From assembly GCA_027604665.1 (NCBI GenBank), contig JADGIZ010000365.1, forward strand, positions 1 to 14,956: 14,956 bases of DNA, in the 5' to 3' direction. Within the stretch, counting starts at the first letter, position 1, and each line of letters starts with the position of its first letter. The DNA is from Polyrhizophydium stewartii (Eukaryota > Chytridiomycota > Chytridiomycetes > Rhizophydiales). Of the stretch, positions 1 through 8,100 are shown one piece after another. Both the position numbers and the translations under genes were made by a program. The notes beneath the pieces were generated by a model. That model saw only the letters and a program-made list of their open reading frames with translations. It was not told the DNA's origin and ran no database searches.

Positions 1-14
1 CACACACACACACG
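1..14 (+). repeat. CA microsatellite at the window edge
   Basis: About six CA dinucleotides in a row open the window, followed by further CACA-rich sequence to about 30. The repeat lies inside the presumed intron and is cut by the window edge, so its true length is unknown. Confidence 0.7.
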
Positions 15-72
15 TATATGCACACGCACACGCTGACGCAGCTCCCTCCGGCAGCGACACCGCCTCACGCAG
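1..72 (+). other. 3' end of an intron of the first gene
   Basis: A CA-rich stretch is followed by a CTGAC branch-like motif (32-36) and three possible acceptors: AG at 40-41, 53-54 and 71-72. The frame of the following exon stays open back through all three, so the acceptor is not certain. The last one (exon from 73) is used here. An AG lying too close to the branch site is skipped elsewhere in this window, for example in the intron ending at 3667. Confidence 0.5.
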
Positions 73-1313
73 GTATCCAAGGAGCTGGTGCGCACGCAGC
101 AGGAGATGGACGAGATGTTCGAGGAGCTCTTTGAGGACTTCCGCTCCGACTTCCCCATCGAGGAGGCCCTGTTCACAAAGGTCTCGGACCTCTCGGAGCA
201 GCTGCACCGTGTCAAAGAGCGCCTCAACGAGTCGACCAACATGCACACCGTCGTCGAGGACATGCGCAAGGCTGTCGAGAAGATCCTCGCGGATCTGCGC
301 AACGGCCGCCTGTTGCTGCCACGTGCGTCCCTCCCCCCCTCGCACGCCTGTCTGGCGATCTGCCTACGCCGCTGACACTGCTGCCGCCAGTGCTCAAGGA
401 TACCATCGTCGACGCCACGCGGCCGTTCGACAGCCTGCAGAGCCTGCGGCCCGACTTGCCAAACCCGTTTGAGGCACACGATGCGGTCGACGACGTCATG
501 ACAGACCGCCGCCTGGAGCCCAACGAAGACGATGTCGCTGCGATGCTGGGCGAGCTCGCGTCGCTCTCGGATTATCTGTCGTGGGAGACGACCGAGTACC
601 GCGACGAGATGCACATGATCGAGCGGGAGCTCGGCCGGGTCAAGTCGCAGCTCGACCGCGAGCGCCATCGCGTGGTGTCGATTGCGGTTGCGCTTCGGCA
701 GCGGCAGCTCCGGCAACAGCAGGCCGCGAGCCACCACATGTCGCACCTGTCACTGTCGTCGCACTCGTCGCACCAGTTTGCCGCCGGACAAGCGCCCTAC
801 CAGCCCTCGCCTTCGCCCTCGCCCTCTCAGATGATGTCGCCCGCGTCGCCGACCACGTCGCTGTCGCCCTCGGTCAGCGCCGCCCTCAACGCGGCCATGG
901 CCATGAGCGCATCGCGCGCGTCCATGAGCGACGTCGGCAGCAGCGGGTACTCGGCCTACGGCGCCGCGGCGCCGTGGGGATATGTAGGCTCGACAGGCGG
1001 CACCCTCACTCGCCGCGGATCCATCCAAAGTGAAGCGCAGTGGAGCGAAGCATCGAGGCGGGAATCGCGCATGTCGACGCGGCCGGTGCAGACAGACATG
1101 CTCGCCCGCAGCCCGCCCGGAATGCCTCATGGTTTTACACATGCCTCGGGCCGCGCGCTGGCCCAGTCACACTCGGCCGCCGCAGCCGCAGCCGCGCGGG
1201 AGCTGCCCGCGTGGGCCTCATCCGCCGCCGCCTCGGCACGCGCCGAGCAGCAGCAGCAGCAGCCTGGATCGCGCAGCAGCTTCATGTCGCGCAAGATGTC
1301 GTCGCGCAGGTAG
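73..1313 (+). CDS. Coiled-coil protein with Ser/Ala/Gln-rich tail, 5' partial, function unknown
   Basis: Two exons are visible: 73-322 and 391-1313, stop TAG. The intron 323-390 (68 nt, GTGCGT donor, CTGAC branch, CCGCCAG acceptor) joins a C to TG as CTG, and both sides then read smoothly. The 5' end lies outside the window. The first exon is strongly acidic and helical (repeated Glu-Glu, then heptad-like ALFTKVSDLSEQLHRVKERL). A second helical stretch in exon 2, with many Glu, Arg and Met, ends near nt 700. The last 200 residues are low complexity: Ser-His runs, SPSPSPS, alanine runs, a five-glutamine run and an Arg/Ser-rich end. I recognise no family. The pattern suits a structural or scaffold protein with a disordered, perhaps phosphorylated, C terminus, which is inference. 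The coding call rests on the clean splice and a frame open for over 900 nt. Confidence 0.7.
323..390 (+). other. Spliceosomal intron, 68 nt
   Basis: Donor GTGCGT, branch CTGAC at 372-376, acceptor GCCAG. It is typical of the introns here. A stop at 373-375 ends the upstream frame if it is retained. Confidence 0.85.
1248..1262 (+). repeat. (CAG)5 encoding five glutamines
   Basis: Five uninterrupted CAG codons lie near the C terminus of the first gene. This is a short triplet repeat that could vary in length between strains. Confidence 0.85.
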
Positions 1314-1502
1314 CCGCCCCCCCCCCTTAACACACAGGTAGCGCACACCGCCTTAGAATGTCTTTCCTCTTGTAAAGTGCCCTCCCGAGAAGGACCATCT
1401 TGCAACCTGTAATTGCTTCTGCATGTCCCGTGGTGTCCCGAGAGGCTTCTGGCGTCATCGCCGAGTCAGGCGCCGCAATTGGCACAAATTCCGAGTTCCC
1501 TC

Positions 1503-2075
1503 ATGCTCAACTGCCTCCGAGGCGACACCCACGACACGGAAAGAGCTGCTTTTGTGAGCGACGGCACCAGCAAGACCGCCTACGGCGCCATGACCCAGCC
1601 CGAGCCCTTGCCCGCCGCGGCCGCTCTTCCGGCCCCCATCGACGACGAAATCAAGGAGTACCACTTCCACGTTTACTGGTTCCTCAACGACCCAAAGACC
1701 GAGGCGCTGGCCATGGCCCTGCGCCAGCGCATCCTCGAGCTCAACGACCAGGGCTACTTTGTGGCCGTGCCGCTCGCGACAGTCAACCGCGTGCCACGCG
1801 GCCCGCACCCTATCGGCTCGTACGAGGTCTGGGTCCCCTTTGAGCACTTTGCCAGGGCGTACTCGTTCTTCACCCTCAACAGGCCAGACCCACTCATCAT
1901 CCTGTTGCACCCGCTCACCCGCCACGAAGTCATCGACCACACCACCCGCGCCGTCTATCTTGGCGGCCCTGCCGCGCTGCCGCTCAAGGTCGACGAGCTG
2001 ACCGACACGCTGTCGGCGACACCCGCCCAGTACCCTCATCTGGGCCTCGGATACTCGGCACCAAAGACACTCTGA
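1503..2075 (+). CDS. DOPA 4,5-dioxygenase family protein
   Basis: An intronless frame of 190 codons. The family (the DODA-type extradiol dioxygenase known from Amanita muscaria) opens the ring of L-DOPA or related catechols in a metal-dependent reaction. In some organisms this leads to betalain-type pigments; in others the substrate is unknown. The match is by motif: YHFHVYW (about residues 53-59), GPHPIGSYEVWVPF (about 100-113), and LLHPLTRHEVIDHTTRAVYL (about 137-156). The conserved histidines of each block are present and are the likely metal ligands and catalytic bases. The start is uncertain. ATG at 1503 gives a 50-residue unconserved lead, and ATG at 1590 (MTQPEP) gives 161 aa, nearer the usual core length. 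No signal peptide or membrane segment is seen, so the protein is probably cytosolic. It is followed by AATAAA at 2090. Substrate cannot be inferred, and no pigment genes are adjacent. Confidence 0.87.
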   Translation: MLNCLRGDTHDTERAAFVSDGTSKTAYGAMTQPEPLPAAAALPAPIDDEIKEYHFHVYWFLNDPKTEALAMALRQRILELNDQGYFVAVPLATVNRVPRGPHPIGSYEVWVPFEHFARAYSFFTLNRPDPLIILLHPLTRHEVIDHTTRAVYLGGPAALPLKVDELTDTLSATPAQYPHLGLGYSAPKTL

Positions 2076-2089
2076 ACCAGGCGCTGCTG

Positions 2090-2095
2090 AATAAA
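2090..2095 (+). terminator. AATAAA poly(A) signal of the dioxygenase gene
   Basis: A canonical hexamer 15 nt after the stop codon at 2075. The next gene starts at 2205, so the 3' UTR must be short. Confidence 0.6.
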
Positions 2096-2204
2096 GGGAA
2101 CACACTCTTTCAGCTGCGCGTGCGCTCTCTTCCGGCTGGGCGAGTGCGGTGGCTGTGCGTGCCCGCCTTGTCGGTGCATCTCGTCAGTGTTCTTTCCCTT
2201 GCAA

Positions 2205-4722
2205 ATGTCGGCCTCTGTTTCCGCGCGCACAGTCGCTGCGGGCATGGACAACCATGCCGCTCTGCCGCGCTTCGTCTCTGCGCTTCCGGCGTCGTTTGTA
2301 CTATCGCCTCTGGGCACTCGCATCGCCAATGTGCTGCTCGGCGCCGACTGCTGCTTCCGCTGCGTGCTGCGCTTCCTCGGCTGCCGACAGAGCGTCGTCC
2401 ACGAGGCCGTCGTCCCGAGTGTGCCCCTGCCTACCGTCATCTCGGCTCCGGAAGCGCATCCGTCCAACACTGCGAGCGCAGCAGCAGCTCTGGACCACGA
2501 CGAGGGTGGCGCAGCCTCTGGGCCTGGCGCTGCCGCCGAGGCCGACATGGTGCAGGATGCGGTCGCGGATGGCCAGCACACTGCGGTGCCTGGTGCTCGG
2601 GTAACGCATGCACACGGTGCGTCAGCCGACAGCCCTGTTCTTCAAGGCCCCAGAGGCCTTGCCGCGCATCCGATCTCCCCTCGGCCCCTGCCCGAAGGCG
2701 CTGTCCCACACTTGCAGCCCGCCGTCATCGCTGACTCGAAAAAATCGGGCTTCACAAAGTGTGTCCTGGCTGCCTTGGGCTGCTGCAGATCGACCACGCC
2801 AGCCTCGCCGCCGACGTCTTCCGCCGCTTCTCGCGGAAGTCGTACGTGCTTGAGAATCAGACCTTCTCTATCTCTGGTCGGATGCCGCCGCAGCTCGCCG
2901 TCCGCCACCGGTCGCTCGCTCTGCTGCTCAAGCAGGGCCTCGAGTCAGTGCATTGCTGGCACGATCGACTCAGACACTCACACACGCATGCTGACCCTTG
3001 CGCCTCGCAGCATGGACGCCGAGGCCGACCCTCGCGACACTCGTGAATCGCGCCGATCGGGTGATGCAGCCAGCGATCCCGTTCAAGGGCCCCCGCAGCC
3101 GGATGCGACCCCTGCGTCCCAAGCTGATGCTCCCCGACCGCCAAAGCTGCCGGCTCCTGTCGAGGTCAAGGAGATATTCAAGCATTTGGTCGCAAACGCA
3201 TTTGCGCGTGAGTCTGGAATGAGCTTTGATGTCGAGGTAATGCCGCTTGAGCATCCGCCGAGGCGTGCCCAACTATGTCCCCTGAACAATATGCCTCGGT
3301 GCGTTCTCGCTGTGCAGAGCCCATTCAGCGTCGAGATGCACGTGGAGCACCCAGAAACGTTCACCCAGTTTGAGTTCCTTACCAAGATCCCCGAAGCAAA
3401 GTTTACCGTGAAGACCACACGCCGCAAGGTGTGTGCATTTGTGGCAGGCGGCAGCGTTTTTCCAAAGCGCCGCTTGCTGATGAGTGCCGCCAGGGTGTCG
3501 TCTCCTATATTGGTGCATCAGCCGAGAGAATCGCCAAGGCAGCATCGCTAGTTTCCTACAGCGACTTTGAAGCGTACGTCTGCATGCCTCAAAGCGGGGT
3601 GTGACCCCCACCCAACACCCCGCTAAGGGGGGAGACGGCTGACGCAGCATCACATTCTCATTCGCAGCCACAAGCAAGTCCCGCCGCCGCCAGTCACGAC
3701 GGTACCCGAGATTTCCCAGATTGGCTTCCTCCACGAGCAGATCTACATTGCTGGTACAGAGTGATGTTGGCCAACTGCGCCTTCTTGCAACAAAGATTTG
3801 ACACTGATCCTCTTGCATCAGGGCGATATTGCAAGTTGCAGCGTGGCATCTCAAACTCGCCATGGGTTATTGGTGGCAAGCGTCTTGCGGAGGACTCTGT
3901 CGAGGAGCTCGTTGCAGTGAATGTGGACCCGTTCTTCCGCGTCTCGGGTGAGCTCCTCGCTGCCAATCTGTCGCTTAGTATGTCTCCCGGTCCGTTGCTC
4001 ATGCGGCCATGTGCAGACCACAAGTTTTCCTCGGCTGGCCGCGAAGATGCCGACGTCTTGATGCTCGGCCGCGGGCGTCCGTTCTACTTGGAGCTTGTCA
4101 ACCCGCAACTCACGATGGCGTCAGAAGCAGAACTGGCGGCGCTTCAGCGCACTATCAACGATGCCAACCGCAACCGCATTGCTGTCCATGACCTGCAGCT
4201 CGTGTCCAAGTGAGAGGCTCCCTTTTTGCATGGAATGCGCAGGCGATTGTACGGCACTGACGCCCATTTTCCTCTTTGTGCAGAGACTCGACCATGATTA
4301 TGAAACGGTCGGCTGACACAAAGTCCAAGTCGTACGCGTGCCTAGTCGAGTTCGAGAAGCCTGTCCCGCATTCCGTTCTCGAAGGCATCGCGGCGCGCGG
4401 CAGCATCCCACTCAAGCAGCGCAACCCGACCCGCGTGCCGCGTCGAGCGGATCTCGTGCGTGACAAGATGATAGAGGCCATTTCCTTTGAGCCGCGTGAG
4501 ACGGTAGGCTCGGACGATCCTGCAGGCGACCAACTCGTCAAGGTCGTGCTCGTCCGGCTCAAGACTTCGGCTGGCACGTACGTCAAGGAGTTTGTGCACG
4601 GCGATGGTGGTCGCACAGAGCCGTCTCTCGCATCACTTGCCGGACCCGGCGCAGCCAAGGTGATTGAGCTTGACGTGCTGCAAATCCATCTCGACTGGCC
4701 CGAAGTCAAGCAGCGTGATTAA
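2205..4722 (+). CDS. PUS10: tRNA pseudouridine synthase Pus10
   Basis: Pus10 isomerises uridines 54/55 in the tRNA T-arm; in animals it also has a role in microRNA processing. Exons: 2205-2616, 2760-2943, 3011-3428, 3494-3573, 3668-3753, 3822-3947, 4017-4209, 4284-4722. They sum to 1938 nt in one frame (645 aa; human about 529). The N-terminal zinc site is split between exon 1 (CFRC, residues 50-53) and exon 2 (CPGC, 139-142, followed by LGLLQ). THUMP-like sequence follows, with PPQLAVR and the HPET motif in exon 3. The catalytic half is clear: KLQRGISNSPWVIGGKRL, SVEELV, SSAGREDADVLMLGRGRPF with the invariant Asp, LELVNP, HDLQLVSK, SAGTYVKEFVHGDGGRTEPS and ELDVLQIHLDWP. Oddities: about 75 low-complexity residues between the zinc pairs, a Pro/Ala-rich insert at the start of exon 3, and Leu where most members have Arg in DVRML. 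The first intron donor (2617) is the weakest junction. A start at ATG 2244 is also possible. Confidence 0.92.
2617..2759 (+). other. PUS10 intron 1, 143 nt, donor tentative
   Basis: The acceptor is firm. The CTGAC branch at 2731 is followed by CACAAAG ending at 2759, and the CPGC zinc motif starts at once. The donor GTGCGT at 2617 is the best-looking GT in the right phase; GT at 2593 also fits. Reading through without splicing keeps a frame open to 3551 but loses CPGC and the PPQLAVR block, so read-through is not the Pus10 product. Confidence 0.6.
3948..4016 (+). other. PUS10 intron 6, 69 nt, in frame and stop-free
   Basis: Donor GTGAGC, acceptor GTGCAG. Splicing gives FFRVSDHKFSSAGRED, the same spacing between SVEEL and GRED as I remember for human PUS10. 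Retention would add 23 residues without a stop. This is the only resolved intron without a CTGA-like or TTGAC branch site; CTCAT is the nearest. Confidence 0.8.
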
Positions 4723-5136
4723 GCCAGAAGCATATGGTCGGCTGCTTGGGAGACGACGCTAGCGCAATGCGCTTCGAGTCTTGGTTTCAACCCGATCGGA
4801 TTGGCGAAGCTCGCGATTAAAACGCAAGCTGGGATCCTCTGTGCAGTACCTCCTAGTCCATATGCTTTGACTTGGGGCGAGCACTCACGGCAACAGGGGT
4901 CGCTGGCGCTGCCGATCCAAGTGACCACGGCCTGTTGTGGGCGACCTGCAAGAGTTGGTGGCCCACACGAGCGGCAGGATCGGCAAGCCCGCCGTCTCGC
5001 GCTCTTCGCGCATGCCCCGCTTGCCGAGTGCGCCAGCCGGCCAGGCCGGTGCTCGCGGCTCGGCTGGGCTCCTGGCTGTGCGGCGGGCGGGGGAGCCCAA
5101 GGGCCGCCAGCGGCCGCCAGCCGACTTTACCCGAAG
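4723..5136 (+). other. Intergenic or 5' region between PUS10 and the phytochrome gene
   Basis: This 414-nt stretch holds the end of PUS10 and the promoter, 5' UTR or a first exon of the phytochrome gene. ATGs at 4734, 4767 and 4860 open only short frames. The frame used by the phytochrome's first visible exon is open back to about 4800 but has no ATG before 5137. I searched all three forward frames for the fungal/bacterial phytochrome N-terminal block (Cys-Glu, then Pro-Ile-His) and found none. No promoter element is convincing. Confidence 0.5.
4816..4821 (+). terminator. Possible PUS10 poly(A) signal ATTAAA
   Basis: A common variant hexamer 94 nt after the PUS10 stop. It is weak evidence alone, but the position is reasonable and no AATAAA is nearer. 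Confidence 0.35.
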
Positions 5137-8100
5137 ATGGCCGGCAGCCGTTGGATTCCGAGAGGCGCCGTCCAGGATCACGGCTGCTGCCTGGTGCTGC
5201 TGCCCGGGGCCCCCGAGACCCCGCGGCTGCGGTGGAGAAGCCGCACGCGGCACGAGAGTCAAGCGGGTGTGCGCCTGCTCATCCGCCTGGCGTCCGCCAG
5301 CACCGCAGACCATCTCGGGCGAGCCGCCCTCGACCTTGTCGGCCGCGACTTTTGCGACACGCTGCTTCCCGTCCCAGAGCGCGCGGGCTTCCTTGCCGCC
5401 ATCACCGCCGGCGGCTGCCGCCCGCTGCCGGACCGCTACCTGCCGTCCGTGTTCCAGAGCGCCGTGCTCGTGCAGCGGCCCGCGCAGGCGCAGAGCGGCG
5501 GCCGCCGCAAGCCCGCGCCCAGTGCCGACGCCGTGCCGTGTCTGATGGCCTTCCATTGGATCGAGCAGTTCGACCGATTGTGGCTTGTCATCGAGATCGA
5601 GCTTGCGTCTGCCGCCGCTCTCCTGTCGGCGCCGGGAAATGCGCCGGAGGCGCTGGCTGCATCATCACCATCGGGGCCTCCATCAGCACCCGCACCACCG
5701 CCGTTGCCCGACTCGCCGCCGGACGCCAGGCCCGCGCAGCTGACAATCCTCCAGTCGGACCCCACGCTCGGGCCTCCGCCGCGCAACTCACCGGCGCCGG
5801 GCACCCCGGACGACACACTTGTGTTCCCCACCATCGCCTCGGGCTTCCACCGCTCGCCCAGCCAGCTCATGGCGTTCCTTGCGCGGCTCGACAGTGCGCT
5901 CGCTGCGCAGAGGCCCTATCCCCGCCTCATCGCCTTCTGCTGCCGCTTCCTGCGTCTGTTCTGCGGGTTCGAGCGAGGCTCGTTCGTGCGGGTGAGCTTC
6001 GGCCGACCCGCTGGCGTGCCTGGGCGCCGCCTGCCAGCTGCTGACTCGCCCGGCTGCACAAGTTCCACAACGACGTCGTGGGCATGGTCGAGCTGCGCGA
6101 CAACGATCCCGCCAAGGTGCACCTGTTCACACGCTCCGACGCCGGCCAGCGCATGGGTGCGTCCAACGCCGCTCATGCAGCCTTGCCTTCCCTTAGCCGC
6201 GCGCCACCGATGCCCACCAGAGCCAGCGAGGCCCGCCAAAGCCACCGCCACACGCCTGCCGCTGACTGACAAGCCCCGACCCGTCCTTGCCAGACACCGA
6301 CCCGGAGGACTGGCGCCACGCGATGCTTCGCGGAAGCATGACCCGCCACTGGCAGGACACCGCTGGCGGATCGAGTCCGCTGGTGGGCGATCCGGCACTG
6401 GCCGACTTTGACACCACCCGCATGCTCACGTCCGTTTTATCGAGCAAAGACCTGGGCGAGTTCCTCCTGCGCATGAGCGTGGTGAGCAGGATGCACCGCT
6501 GAGCCGGCTTAAACTTGAGCACTGATGCATCGGCTGACTCTGGAAATGGTTGGTTGCCGGCAGCGATCTGTCATCACCATCAACATCGTCTCCAAGCAGA
6601 AAGTCTGGGGCTTATTCGCCCTCCACGCCTTGCAGCCAACGCCCCTCCCATTTTACGACTTCACGGTCATCCAGGCCATCGGGCAGCTCATCTCGAGCCA
6701 CATTGAAGCTGAGCTCCTGCAGCAGGACAGCGTCGGATCTCTGTCGCTGCCCACGTCGCCGCCATCGCTTCCATCTGCCAACCAGAACGGCGTCTGTCTG
6801 CCAGTATACCCAACATCCGAGCCAACCCCCGCACCCTCGCCCTCTCGCGGCGATCAACAGATCCTGGGCAGCGCCAATCCCAGCTCGTCCCTCTCGAACG
6901 CTCTTGCTGCCATGGCCGCCCGTCCGACCAAGCTCAATACCCAGATCCGCCAGCCCGTCTTCCTCAACGGCGACAAGGATTCCCAGGACTTCAACATGAC
7001 CTTCTTGATCCACATGATGAGCGAGCTTGCTCCGCTCTTTGAAATCAGTGAGTGCACCTCCGGCAAGATGTTAAAGGCAAAGCTTCCCGTGACCGCACCG
7101 TCTGATCTTCTCCAAAGACGCCGGTATCATCTCGCTGCCTTCCTCCTCGAAACTGCTTCTCTATGAGCTTGGACGCGACCGCGTTCACTACGGATACGGC
7201 AGTGACATTGGACTGCTGCCAAGGCACCCCAGCGAAACTCTGGCAATCAAGAATAGCCTCGAGGGCATTCTCACCTTCCTGAAAATCGCGCAATTTCCGT
7301 CGCTCATTGCCTCGCACAAGACCAACGTTGACCTCGCGCAAGGTGAAATCGTCAAGCTTCTGCCCGGATACATATTGAGCGGTGAGGCGCGCCAGATTCT
7401 GGATGCCCACCACGACGCCTTTGAGGAATACCCGGGCATGCTGCTCGTGCCGTTATCAAATGACGGCCAGTCCTTCATGGTCTTCCTAAGAGCTCGAAAG
7501 CCACTGGTATGTTGCTCTTGCCTTTGCTCTCTGTGGCTTGGTCCAGACGCTGAGTTATGCCCGCAACTCCATACACTGCGCAATCGGCTGCCCTTCCAGG
7601 GAATCCGGCTCATTTCGGCACCCCCAGAGGACATCACGAGCATCTGCACCGAATGGACCACCTACGAAATCAACCTTGTACGTTCCGTGCAGCTTGTAAC
7701 AAAACGTCTGGCCGAAGATACCTCTCTCGCGATGTTTGAGACCGAAACATGGCGCAAGGACATCCACCACCATCGCAAGTCCCGCTTGGATGCACGCCGC
7801 TTGGCTTCTGCTGTAGCTGTCTGACCCGCCGCCCGCGGCTGCTTTGGACACGCATCCCGCCAGTGCTCACGCCGCTGCACGCCCTCATCAACACGGCCGA
7901 AGCTGCCATGGAGGAGGCCGCGAAGCGCTCGGACCCAGCCGGCTTGCTGGACAAGCTGCAGACGGTCCGCGACACCAGCGTCTCGCTCGTGCCGCTGATG
8001 CACGATCTGCTGGTGCGCTCGCCACCTCGCCTGCCCTCCATGCCTTGCGCCGCACATCCTGCTGACAGACGCGCACGCCAACAGCATCTGCTGCAGTCGC

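Noticed and set aside
1455..2105. Minus-strand 216-codon frame opposite the dioxygenase
   Set aside because: The plus strand carries clear family motifs, and the antisense product is Val/Gly/Arg-rich with no known motif.
2187..3551. A single uninterrupted 454-codon frame as one gene
   Set aside because: It crosses PUS10 introns 1 to 3 and, in the 2760-2943 interval, reads the wrong frame. The Pus10 blocks CPGCLGLLQ and PPQLAVR lie in another frame there.
3978..4016. A 39-nt intron in PUS10
   Set aside because: It is shorter than every other intron here. The GTGAGC donor at 3948 gives normal length and the expected spacing to GRED.
4801..6411. 536-codon frame as the whole phytochrome N terminus
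   Set aside because: It starts at TTG and reads through intron 1 (5992-6062) and beyond in the wrong frame. Only 5137-5991 is supported.
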